DNA of 51,020 nt from an uncultured SAR324 cluster bacterium (lineage in GTDB: Bacteria; SAR324; NAC60-12): the NCBI GenBank assembly GCA_902562015.1, contig CACERX010000005.1, positions 1-51,020 on the forward strand, in the 5' to 3' direction. Positions 42,662 through 50,664 of this stretch are shown here, one piece after another. The position numbers were made by a program, and so were the translations under genes. Under the pieces are notes generated by a model that was not told the origin of the DNA, ran no database searches, and saw nothing but the letters and a program-made list of their open reading frames with translations. Position 1 is the stretch's first letter, and every line of letters starts with the position of its first letter.

Positions 42662-44161
42662 TCACATGCCTCCAACTGTCATTTCCGAAACTAGTAATGT
42701 GGGCAGTCCGACACCGACAGGCACGTTCTGACCTTCTTTACCGCAGGTCCAGATACCTTCACTCATGGCAAAATCGTTTCCCACCATGCTGACTTTCGAC
42801 ATTGCGTCAGGTCCATTCCCAATCAAGGTGAAATTTTTTATTGGAACGGTCTTTTTCCCATCCTCAACAAGCCACGCAACTGTTGGGACAAAGACAAAGT
42901 CTCCATTTGAAATATCAACCTGACCGCCGCTGAATTCCTGACAGAAAACCCCCTTTTTTATTGATCCGACGATTTCTTCTGGATCAGAATTTCCTTTTGC
43001 AAGGTAAGTTGATGTCATGCGGGGTAAAGGGTAATGAGCATATGATTCTCGGCGCCCATTTCCTGTGGGATTAGTACGGAAGTGTCTTGCACTGATCCGG
43101 TCGTGCATATAGCTTCTTAAAACTCCTTCTTCGATTAAAAGGTTTTCAGAAGATGGGACACCCTCGTCATCGAAATTGATAGATCCTCTTTCATGCGGAA
43201 TAGTTCCCGCATCATAAATTGTACACAAATCTGAAGCTACTTTTTCTCCTATACGCCCGCTATATGCTGATGTCCCTTTACGGTTAAAGTCAGCTTCCAG
43301 AGGATGTCCAACAGCTTCATGAAGAAGGATACCGGACTGTGCTGGCCCCAAAATAACTGGCATCAATCCTGACGGAGCCTGCTTTGCCCCTAAAAGCAGA
43401 ATTGCTTCAGAAGCTGCCTGCTCTCCCAAAATTAAGGGGTAATCAGCTTTTTTTAGGTACTCAAGACCGACACGACCACCAATTCCTGATGTGCCATTCT
43501 GAATATTGTCACCCTCCTGGGATATGCAATGGACATTCATACGGAACATAGGTCTTGTATCCCGCATAATTTGACCTTCTGAAGTAACAACCTGCGTTAG
43601 ATTTATAGCATCCATCATTGCCACCGTAACACGATTAATCCTTTTGTCATAGTTTCGTGCAACAGCCTCAGTACGTTGGACCAGTTCAATTTTTTGCACC
43701 AACTCCATATCGGTTACCGTTTCAAGTACAGGATAATAATCTTTTGGAATTAGCTCATTAAATCGGTAAGCATTGTCCAATGAAATTTCTCCTCTTGAAG
43801 AAATTGAAGCCGCCGTTCTTGCTGCATGCATCATAGGTTTCAAGTCAAAGTCTTCACTGTATGCATAACCTGTCTGGTCATCTTGTACCACTCTGATTCC
43901 AACTCCAGAGACGACTGCAACTGCGGAATTTTTGATTATCCCGTCTTCCATTACCACAGAACTTCGCGTGCTGTATTCAAAGTGCAGGTCAGCAAAATCC
44001 CCCCCGTTTCTCAAGGCCTCACTCAATAACTTGTGAACCACAGACCGGTCGATTCCCATTTCTGCCTCAAACAGCTGCTTTACAGCTTCATCTCCTGATA
44101 AATCTTTTGTCAGTTTTCTGGCAATATTTTCAGTTTCAAACGATATTTTGGAAGTTCCCAT
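42662..44161 (-). CDS. tldD: TldD-type metalloprotease
   Basis: 499 residues, near the 481 of Escherichia coli TldD. The zinc motif HExxxH is in ILLHEAVGHPLEADF. Other family blocks are ADLHFEYSTRSSVVMEDGII at the N-terminus, TSAYSGRIGEKVASDL, INFDDEGVPSSENLLIEEGV and MTSTYLAKGN. With PmbA/TldE it degrades unfolded peptides and processes certain modified peptides such as microcins. No tldE partner is in the window. It is the last gene of the minus-strand run pal-tolQ-tolR-lpxB-tldD. Confidence 0.95.
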   Translation of the reverse strand: MGTSKISFETENIARKLTKDLSGDEAVKQLFEAEMGIDRSVVHKLLSEALRNGGDFADLHFEYSTRSSVVMEDGIIKNSAVAVVSGVGIRVVQDDQTGYAYSEDFDLKPMMHAARTAASISSRGEISLDNAYRFNELIPKDYYPVLETVTDMELVQKIELVQRTEAVARNYDKRINRVTVAMMDAINLTQVVTSEGQIMRDTRPMFRMNVHCISQEGDNIQNGTSGIGGRVGLEYLKKADYPLILGEQAASEAILLLGAKQAPSGLMPVILGPAQSGILLHEAVGHPLEADFNRKGTSAYSGRIGEKVASDLCTIYDAGTIPHERGSINFDDEGVPSSENLLIEEGVLRSYMHDRISARHFRTNPTGNGRRESYAHYPLPRMTSTYLAKGNSDPEEIVGSIKKGVFCQEFSGGQVDISNGDFVFVPTVAWLVEDGKKTVPIKNFTLIGNGPDAMSKVSMVGNDFAMSEGIWTCGKEGQNVPVGVGLPTLLVSEMTVGGM

Positions 44162-44245
44162 TAGATTATTGCTTTTTTTAATTCTAATTAATTATTTATG
44201 TCCTGGTCTTTATTTCTGGTTATTTTTACAATAGTAAATTATTCA

Positions 44246-45373
44246 TTAAGTTATGAAATCTTCAATACACTTTGCGGCTCTTTTGTATGCTCCTGGTTCA
44301 CCTAGCTTCTGCTCGATTTTTTCCAATTCACAAATCATTGTTTCACGATAGTCATTATCATGCAAGAGACGAACAACGTGATCTGAGATACTTCTTGCTG
44401 TGAATTCACTCTGCAGCAATTCAGGAACAATCTCTTTATTTGCCAGAACATTTACCATTCCGATATACTTTGTCTCAGCTAGAAGCCTTGCAATCATGAA
44501 TGTCAGCGGTGAAACCCGATAAACAATTACAAAAGGTTTCAGGGCTAGCCCTGTTTGCAGTGAGGCTGTTCCAGAAGCGATTACAGCGGCATCGCATGCC
44601 ATGACCGATTCATTGAACTGTCCCTGAACTACCGTAATGTGAACAGATGAAGATTCAGATTTGCTCCTGACTTGTTCAAAATCTAGAGATTCTGCTAAAG
44701 GTATAATGCATTGAAATTCACCAATTTTTTTTTCGATTTCCGGTAGTGCTTCCAACATTATTGGTAGATGTTTTTTCACTTCACTTGGACGACTCCCAGG
44801 CGCAATTGCTAAAAGCGGGAGGTCTGAGCGCAATCCGCAATTTTCTCGAAATGATGTTGAGTTACTATCCACAGAGATCTCATCAAGCAGCGGATGACCT
44901 ACCCAGCTGACATCTACGCCAGCCTGCTGATAAATATTCTCTTCAAAAGGAAATAGCACAATCATCTTATCAACAACTCGCTTGATTGTATCCAGTCTGC
45001 CTTTTCTCCATGCCCAAATTTGAGGACTGTTGAAAAATATTACTGGTATACCTTTTTCACTGGCATAGGCAGCAAGTTTGAGATTGAACCCGGGATAGTC
45101 AATTAAAACAAGGGCATCTGGCCTTTCCTCCTCCAAAGCAGCTCGCATTCTCCAGAGAGTTTTGTAAAGTCTTGGAAGATGTCCTGTAAGCTCAACCAAT
45201 CCATGCGCTTGCAATGTGTCAAGCATGAAGTATGGACGAAAACCTTCTCTAATCATCTTTTTGCCGCCAATACCGAATAAATCGGCATCTGCATGATTCT
45301 CACGCAAACTCCTTATCAGACCTTCCCCATGAACATCTCCAGAGACTTCGCCGGCAACCATCATCAATTTCAT
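44246..45373 (-). CDS. lpxB: Lipid-A-disaccharide synthase
   Basis: 375 residues. The start KLMMVAGEVSGDVHGEGLI is typical. LFGIGGKKMIREGF, ALVLIDYPGFNLKLAAYA, VIFFNSPQIWAWRKGR and VSWVGHPLLDEI are conserved GT19 segments, and LAIAPGSRPSEVKKHLPIML is the sugar-nucleotide site. It joins UDP-2,3-diacylglucosamine and lipid X into the lipid A disaccharide, showing that the organism makes lipid A. The usual lpxD-fabZ-lpxA neighbours are not here; instead it follows tolR after about 42 bases. Confidence 0.96.
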   Translation of the reverse strand: MKLMMVAGEVSGDVHGEGLIRSLRENHADADLFGIGGKKMIREGFRPYFMLDTLQAHGLVELTGHLPRLYKTLWRMRAALEEERPDALVLIDYPGFNLKLAAYASEKGIPVIFFNSPQIWAWRKGRLDTIKRVVDKMIVLFPFEENIYQQAGVDVSWVGHPLLDEISVDSNSTSFRENCGLRSDLPLLAIAPGSRPSEVKKHLPIMLEALPEIEKKIGEFQCIIPLAESLDFEQVRSKSESSSVHITVVQGQFNESVMACDAAVIASGTASLQTGLALKPFVIVYRVSPLTFMIARLLAETKYIGMVNVLANKEIVPELLQSEFTARSISDHVVRLLHDNDYRETMICELEKIEQKLGEPGAYKRAAKCIEDFIT

Positions 45374-45415
45374 CGGGTTTTGTTGTTTAGAGTAATGCCT
45401 TAGAGGTAAACAGTT

Positions 45416-45838
45416 TTAAAAGTCCTGTTTTATTACAAGCCCAACTTGTCTAAATCCGGCATTTTTAAATAGGAGCATTACATCAATCAAAATCTTGTAA
45501 GGCACTTGCTCATCGACCTGCAGGTATACCGGTAGGCTTTTCTCCAATTCAAGTTTGTTGCCTTTTAAAAACCTGGCCAGAGTATTTATTGAATATATTT
45601 TATTATTAATATAAATTTGATTACTTTTATTGACTACTGCCAATGTTGATTTTTCATAATCTGGGGCACGCTCTTTTATTTTGCCTTTAGGAAGTTGAAT
45701 GGGGAGAGCAAGCGTCATTAGTGGTGCTGAAATCAGGAAGGATACCAGCAGTACCAGTAGCACGTCAACAAATGGAGTAATATTTATTTCCGACATAAGC
45801 TCCCCACGCAATCGTCGTGCGTGTCTGAATTTCCTCAT
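45416..45838 (-). CDS. tolR: TolR/ExbD-family protein
   Basis: 140 residues. A basic N-terminus precedes one transmembrane helix with the proton-path Asp25 in INITPFVDVLLVLLVSFLI. The periplasmic domain carries LPKGK, YINNKIYSINTLARFL and the final beta-alpha unit VMLLFKNAGFRQVGLV. With TolQ it forms the proton-driven motor that energises outer-membrane constriction. The start codon overlaps the tolQ stop codon (ATGA). Confidence 0.92.
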   Translation of the reverse strand: MRKFRHARRLRGELMSEINITPFVDVLLVLLVSFLISAPLMTLALPIQLPKGKIKERAPDYEKSTLAVVNKSNQIYINNKIYSINTLARFLKGNKLELEKSLPVYLQVDEQVPYKILIDVMLLFKNAGFRQVGLVIKQDF

Positions 45839-46515
45839 TGTTTGGGCAGCAGTTGTTTTTGCAGGTAATGGAGCAACTGTAGAGCGAAATAATCCATCGT
45901 TTCAGTCATTCCACGGATTGTAGCACGAAACAGATTATATCCAAGAGTTGCTGGAATTGCCGCAAATAATCCTGCAGCAGTAGCGACTAGGGCCTCAGCG
46001 ATGCCTGGACTTATCACGGAAAGTTCAACTGAATTGAGTTCAGCAATGCTGATGAATGTATTGATTACGCCTACAACTGTGCCGAATAAACCAATAAATG
46101 GTGAAGTTACTCCTATGGTAGCGAGTAGTGCCTGTCCGGCATTCAAATCTTTTTCTGCAAGCAGTATTCTACCTTCAAGCATGCGTTCCAGTCTGTCCAT
46201 GAGCTCTCTGCGGTGACCATAGTTGGATTCAGGATTTGCCTCAAGGAATTCTTTCACTTCACGGTTGCTAAGAATAAACATTTCCTGAAGTGGGTTTTTG
46301 GGCATCTTGCTGAAACGCAGCCAAAGTTCATCTACCCTGTTGGTAGTTTCAAGAAACTTGAGAGCTCGTGCTTGCAAGTACTTGGTTCTTACAAGGCTTA
46401 TTATTTTCATGAAAAGTGTTACCCAGACAATCACTGAAGCAACCAGAAGTACAGCAAGAACTCCAAAAGCAATACTGCTGAAATTTGTAGTAAATGGGAG
46501 TGAAAAAAAATCCAT
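45835..46515 (-). CDS. tolQ: TolQ/ExbB-family proton channel protein
   Basis: 226 residues with three transmembrane helices. The MotA/TolQ/ExbB domain includes LLATIGVTSPFIGLFGTVVGVINTFISI and ISPGIAEALVATAAGLFAAIPA. It is the stator-like channel of the Tol system. It lies 11 bases after the pal-like gene and overlaps tolR by four bases. The neighbours pal, tolR and lpxB favour TolQ over ExbB. Confidence 0.92.
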   Translation of the reverse strand: MDFFSLPFTTNFSSIAFGVLAVLLVASVIVWVTLFMKIISLVRTKYLQARALKFLETTNRVDELWLRFSKMPKNPLQEMFILSNREVKEFLEANPESNYGHRRELMDRLERMLEGRILLAEKDLNAGQALLATIGVTSPFIGLFGTVVGVINTFISIAELNSVELSVISPGIAEALVATAAGLFAAIPATLGYNLFRATIRGMTETMDYFALQLLHYLQKQLLPKQ

Positions 46516-46526
46516 TTACATATTTA

Positions 46527-47561
46527 TTATTTAAGCAGTAAAGTGAATTCTACTCTTCTGTTTCTGGCCCATGCATTCCTGTTGGATTGAGGGACAAGCG
46601 GAAATTCCTCACCATAACTAATTATTTGAGTAATTCCCGGGTTGGTAAGGTAGGCCATAATCGAGTTAGCTATTGCATTTGCGCGGCGATGTCCGAGAGC
46701 GATATTGTATTCATCGCTTCCTCTTTCATCTGCATGACCTTCAATTTGTATAACCATATCTCCGCGTGCCTCTAGTTCTTTCATAACACAAGAGCTCTGC
46801 TGACGAAGCATTTCTCTGAAATCAGGTTTGATTTTTATCTGATCAAAGTCAAAATATATAACAGGCATCAAACGGTCATTATTACTGTCTCTGAGCCTCC
46901 TGTCTGCAATGGTGATGTCTTTTGTTTTCTGAAGACGCTTATGAATTTCATCCATTAATTCAGAAACCAGATTGCAGGCCACAAGTTTTCTTGATGAGGA
47001 AATAGCCAGTGGTGATTGTGGCTTATACGTTTGAGTATCAGGCTCTTTTTCTGGTGGAGGGATTACAGCTAGTTCTTTAGGCAATGAGGGGGTAGGAGGA
47101 AGTTGTGGTTCCTGCTGAGCAGTTATTTTTGTAGTATCTTCAGAAGTATCTTTTTCGAAAGAGGATTCTAAAAGTTCCATCAAAGAGGGCTCTTTCTTTT
47201 CCTCTTCAGTGGAGAATTCATTTTCTTTAGGTTCAGCTTCAATAACTTCTTCAGTTTCCTCTACTGTCATTGCTAACAATTGACTTCGATCTCCTTGTTC
47301 AGGATCAACCTCTTCATTTGTGGACTGTTCGCTAACATCAGTAACTTCAGATATAGTTTCTTCAATAGTCTCTTCTTCCAATAGACCTTCTAGTAATTCA
47401 CTTTGCTGCAGCTCCAATTCTTCAATATTTCTCTTATGTTCCTGGTCCTTCATAGCTTCGTCCTCTATCCCTTCATTATTTATTGTATTATTTGAAGTTA
47501 TAGAAGAACACCCGGCAATGATTATTGATAGAAAAACAAAGTAAGCAGCAAAAATTCTCAT
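46527..47561 (-). CDS. pal: Pal-type OmpA-domain lipoprotein with long acidic linker
   Basis: 344 residues from ATG 47561; an upstream ATG at 47594 would add 11 residues before the signal peptide. The signal sequence ends in the lipobox IIAGC (Cys18). Residues 20-180 are an acidic, Glu/Thr/Ser- and then Pro-rich linker (PPTPSLPKELAVIPPPEKEP). The C-terminal OmpA/Pal domain contains PVIYFDFDQIKIKPD and IQIEGHADERGSDEYNIALG, which holds the peptidoglycan-binding Asp and the Arg of RRA. Pal is normally about 170 residues, so the linker doubles its length. Pal ties the outer membrane to peptidoglycan and the Tol motor. No tolA or tolB is adjacent. Confidence 0.85.
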   Translation of the reverse strand: MRIFAAYFVFLSIIIAGCSSITSNNTINNEGIEDEAMKDQEHKRNIEELELQQSELLEGLLEEETIEETISEVTDVSEQSTNEEVDPEQGDRSQLLAMTVEETEEVIEAEPKENEFSTEEEKKEPSLMELLESSFEKDTSEDTTKITAQQEPQLPPTPSLPKELAVIPPPEKEPDTQTYKPQSPLAISSSRKLVACNLVSELMDEIHKRLQKTKDITIADRRLRDSNNDRLMPVIYFDFDQIKIKPDFREMLRQQSSCVMKELEARGDMVIQIEGHADERGSDEYNIALGHRRANAIANSIMAYLTNPGITQIISYGEEFPLVPQSNRNAWARNRRVEFTLLLK

Positions 47562-47696
47562 TTTTCCATTTAGATGATAAATAGTTATCCACATTTTTAA
47601 GTTTTATAAATACAACTATTAAAGCAATGTAAACTCTTTTGCAAGCCATTTACAAAACTAGACTAACTCAAGTATTTTACTATTGCAACGGATATC

Positions 47697-47714
47697 AATT
47701 TCTTTAAAGAAATT
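47697..47714. repeat. 18-base perfect palindrome
   Basis: AATTTCTTT followed directly by AAAGAAATT. The location, about 136 bases before pal on the minus strand and far from the plus-strand promoter, fits an operator for pal or no function at all. Confidence 0.4.
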
Positions 47715-47976
47715 AAAATCTATTAAAAGCATAAAATTTCAGATCAATTTAACTACAATGAAAGCTAAAAAAGAACAGCCTCCAAAACCTATTTTTATAA
47801 GTGCTCTTATTTATTGGAATAAAGCAGTCACTCAAGAATTAAATTGAATGTGAAATTTAGCGACTATTTTTCTTTTTTATGTTTAATGCAAATCCATTGC
47901 AAACTCTGCTAAAATGCCATTTTTTTAACTAGATTATTGATATAAAAAAACCCCGTAGTTTAAAGTATATATTTCC

Positions 47977-48005
47977 TTGACTTTTACTGCAAAAAAAGAT
48001 AGAAA
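47977..48005 (+). promoter_or_regulatory. Promoter of the FliG-like/motA/motB operon
   Basis: TTGACT (47977-47982), 17-base spacer, TAGAAA (48000-48005). Transcription would begin near 48012, leaving a leader of about 68 bases. It looks like a housekeeping sigma-70 site rather than a sigma-28 (TAAA-N15-GCCGATAA) or sigma-54 (GG-N10-GC) flagellar promoter. Confidence 0.45.
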
Positions 48006-48065
48006 TAAAGGTTAAATTTTTTTTATTTTAAGGGCTTTTACTGCACTAATTTTTTTTTTGCAGTA
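47981..48065 (+). repeat. Repeated CTTTTACTGCA elements around the promoter
   Basis: CTTTTACTGCA occurs at 47981-47991, overlapping the -35 end and spacer, and again at 48035-48045 in the leader, 54 bases (about five helical turns) apart. The inner TACTGCA is mirrored by TGCAGTA at 48059-48065, giving an inverted pair with a 13-base centre. This looks like a regulator-binding array. Confidence 0.5.
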
Positions 48066-48079
48066 TCCATGTTATTTTT

Positions 48080-49711
48080 ATGAAAAATTTTTTGTACACA
48101 AAACATTCATTTTTCAAGTGCATTGGCACTGTAATTATGCTGATGATCCTGAATTTTGAGTCTTTAACAGCTGAATATCTAAGCCGCAGCAGGCCTGAGC
48201 CTGAACTTCGTGAACGCATTCACAAAATATTGCGTAAAGCTCTGCGGGAAGAATATATTGATGTATCAGTTGTCCTTCACTCATTCCTGGATAATGATCC
48301 GATAAAAAAAGAAAGTGATCTTGTCCCAGGAGTTAAAATAGCAACTGAGGATAAGGATGTACAAACCATACTTAATTATCGAACAATAATTTTGACGGTA
48401 AACAATTCGGTAGATTTGGATCAGATCGAGCAGCGCGTTCGTTCAGAAGTTTCAGAATTAAAATCTCAGGATCGTTTCGAACAATCGGTTGTTCTGGAAA
48501 AGTTAAAAATTGAACGTCCTGATTTTTCTTCAAAACTTGTTGAATACGTTAACTTGTTGGTTGCGGCTCGTTCTGATTTGAATAAGGATGAACCGACTTC
48601 GGCACAGGAAAAGCTCAAGCGTGCTGTTGATATCAGTGCAGCTTTCCCACCCGGATATGAAATGCTTGGGGTTGAAGAATTAATTCCAGAGTATGAACCT
48701 GAAGGGACAGATGCTATCACACCTGTGCAATGGGCTATTTTGGGTACTCTTGCAATTCTACTTCTTCTGACTCTGGTATTATTTTTCTTCGTTTCGCGCA
48801 GTACGCGTGAAAAAGAAGAAGAAGAACATCCGCTTCAGGATACATTAGGGAAAGTGGCTACTGCAATTGAGGCCATGGCGCCTGAAGAAGAAGAAGAGGA
48901 AGAAGAACTTGCACTTCCTGAAGATGAAGCAGAAGGAGATGAAGACGAGGAAAAAATTGATTACTTTGGATTTATCAATAGGATGCCAAAACGAGTACGT
49001 ATTGATTTACTAAAAGAAGTTAAACCTCATAGCCAGGCTATTGTTTTCAGTCAGATGGACCCCGGAGATATGGCTGATATCCTAAAGGCTTTGCCTGAGG
49101 AAGATGCCCTAGGGATTGTCTTAACTATGAAGGACATAAAAGTAACTCCAAATGAATTACAGGGATTGGCAGATGAACTTGCCGAGTTGGCAAAGAAATT
49201 ACCAATGCCGTTTGATGGTCTAGGTAGGGTTGGAGAACTTTCTGGTCAGATAAGCTCTGAACAGTGGAAAGATATCCTTGGTAGCGCAGATGAACTTAAA
49301 AAGAAAAATCCTGAACTTGCCGCAATCGCCAAAGATGCAGTTGAACTGATAAGAGAAAGGAGCCTTTCTTTTGAAGATTTAGAAAATAGTGAGTTCATAG
49401 ATGAAGCACTTATTAGTAGGGTGATGGAACGGTTTGAGCGGTCAAGATTGGTTACGGGAGCTAAGGTTTCCGTTCCCTACATTCTACTTGATTCTCATAC
49501 ATCAGTTATTGACAAAATAATGAAGGAATATCCCGAAGATACTAAGAAATATTACAATGAACAGTTAGAAGGCTTTGAAAAAGAGCGAAATGAAGACGAG
49601 GAGTCAAAAACTAGAATAGACCAACTTAGGGACCTTCACAGAAATGTATTTATGCGCCATGTTCACGTTGAACTTGGCAAAATTTGGGAAAAACAAGAAG
49701 TAGAAGCATGA
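48080..49711 (+). CDS. Membrane-anchored FliG-like protein (FliF/FliG-like architecture)
   Basis: 543 residues. Residues 11-30 are a signal peptide or first helix. A periplasmic part of about 185 residues follows; its segment VDLDQIEQRVRSEVSELKSQ and VVLEKLKIERPDF faintly recalls the end of FliF's periplasmic region. A transmembrane helix spans about 216-238 (PVQWAILGTLAILLLLTLVL). A polyacidic linker covers 244-292. Residues 305-372 resemble the FliG middle domain: KPHSQAIVFSQMDPGDMADI then LKALPEEDALGIV. The C-terminal 160 residues are helical and charged, with FEDLENSEFIDEALIS like the start of FliG-C. It overlaps motA by four bases. I infer a rotor or stator-partner role; a true FliF ring domain was not confirmed. 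The ATG has no ribosome site. Confidence 0.6.
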   Translation: MKNFLYTKHSFFKCIGTVIMLMILNFESLTAEYLSRSRPEPELRERIHKILRKALREEYIDVSVVLHSFLDNDPIKKESDLVPGVKIATEDKDVQTILNYRTIILTVNNSVDLDQIEQRVRSEVSELKSQDRFEQSVVLEKLKIERPDFSSKLVEYVNLLVAARSDLNKDEPTSAQEKLKRAVDISAAFPPGYEMLGVEELIPEYEPEGTDAITPVQWAILGTLAILLLLTLVLFFFVSRSTREKEEEEHPLQDTLGKVATAIEAMAPEEEEEEEELALPEDEAEGDEDEEKIDYFGFINRMPKRVRIDLLKEVKPHSQAIVFSQMDPGDMADILKALPEEDALGIVLTMKDIKVTPNELQGLADELAELAKKLPMPFDGLGRVGELSGQISSEQWKDILGSADELKKKNPELAAIAKDAVELIRERSLSFEDLENSEFIDEALISRVMERFERSRLVTGAKVSVPYILLDSHTSVIDKIMKEYPEDTKKYYNEQLEGFEKERNEDEESKTRIDQLRDLHRNVFMRHVHVELGKIWEKQEVEA

Positions 49712-50574
49712 AACAATCAAGCGCAGATAGACTAGGTACTTTAATCGGCTTTATATCCGGAGCCTTTTTCATTCTCGTTGGGATACTGTTTCCAGCAGAA
49801 TTTTCTAATGTTGCACTCTTCCTTGAGAGCACAGGTTCTGCCGAAGCAATCAACAAGTACGTTGTTCAAATTTTAAGGTTTTTTGATATCAAGTCTTTTT
49901 TAATAGTTTTTGGCGGGACTCTCTCAGCCACTTTTGTTGCGTTCCCGTTCACAAAGACAATCAGATGTTTTAAAAGCATACCGAAGGTTTTTGCTGCAGA
50001 TATAGCAGAAGAAGCAACTCAGGAAATTTATGATCAGTCCAAGTTAATCGCTGAAAAAAGGTTCAGTGGTAAGCGGATTACCAATGATGATATCAGCAGT
50101 CTGCAGAATCCATTTATGCGTCGCTGGATTGAGGGACTTATAGTCCGCGAACAGGTTGAGCAAGAATCACTGGAGCAGATACTTCATGCGGAAGTGCAAA
50201 TGTACGAACAGCGGGCAGATGAAGAAATTGAAATTTTCGATTTTATGGGAACTGCTGCGCCAGCATTCGGCATGGTCGGAACTATCGTCGGCCTGGTTCT
50301 TATGCTTGCAGAAACAGGAAGTATTCGTTCAGTTATGCAGGCTATGTCAATTGCGATGCTGACGACTCTTTATGGGGTAATTCTGTCAAACATGATTTTA
50401 TTGCCCATTGCATCAAAACGGAAACAGCTTAAGGAATCCAATCTTATACTGCTGGAAATGGTTCGTGAAAGCGTTAATCGAATAGCACGACGTGAGGCGC
50501 CTTATACAATTCTTCAGGAACTTCATAATTTCCTGCCTCACAAGCGGGATGAATTTGATGAGCAGTATGGATAA
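49708..50574 (+). CDS. motA: MotA/PomA-type stator protein
   Basis: About 288 residues from ATG 49708, which overlaps the previous stop codon (ATGA); an upstream TTG at 49684 is in frame but less likely. Four hydrophobic segments are at about 10-30, 55-75, 188-210 and 222-245. The MotA/TolQ/ExbB block is FDFMGTAAPAFGMVGTIVGL followed by ML and MSIAMLTTLYGVILSNMILLP. The cytoplasmic loop, where MotA normally contacts FliG, is charged (EEATQEIYDQSKLIAEKR, PFMRRWIEGLIVREQVEQES). With MotB it forms an ion-driven stator. Coupling to a FliG-like gene supports a rotor-stator pair. Confidence 0.88.
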   Translation: MKQSSADRLGTLIGFISGAFFILVGILFPAEFSNVALFLESTGSAEAINKYVVQILRFFDIKSFLIVFGGTLSATFVAFPFTKTIRCFKSIPKVFAADIAEEATQEIYDQSKLIAEKRFSGKRITNDDISSLQNPFMRRWIEGLIVREQVEQESLEQILHAEVQMYEQRADEEIEIFDFMGTAAPAFGMVGTIVGLVLMLAETGSIRSVMQAMSIAMLTTLYGVILSNMILLPIASKRKQLKESNLILLEMVRESVNRIARREAPYTILQELHNFLPHKRDEFDEQYG

Positions 50575-50664
50575 TGGTTCGTATTTCAAAATATCGCTGG
50601 TTTTAACTTTGGCGTTTTTCAAGGAAAACTAAATTTTGAAAATCGGTTTTGTTAAGAAGAAAAA

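Larger units (their letters stand above)
47595..48079. other. 485-base divergent intergenic region between pal and the FliG-like operon
   Basis: No convincing gene is present. It holds a weak minus-strand promoter for pal (TTTACA at 47633-47628, TTTATA at 47610-47605), an 18-base palindrome (47697-47714), and the plus-strand promoter and repeats at 47977-48065. A 29-codon frame at 47758-47847 has no ribosome-binding site and was not called. Confidence 0.55.

Noticed and set aside
47758..47847. A 29-codon plus-strand reading frame starting MKAKKEQPPKP
   Set aside because: There is no ribosome-binding site or promoter next to it, the length is within chance expectation for AT-rich DNA, and I recognise no family.
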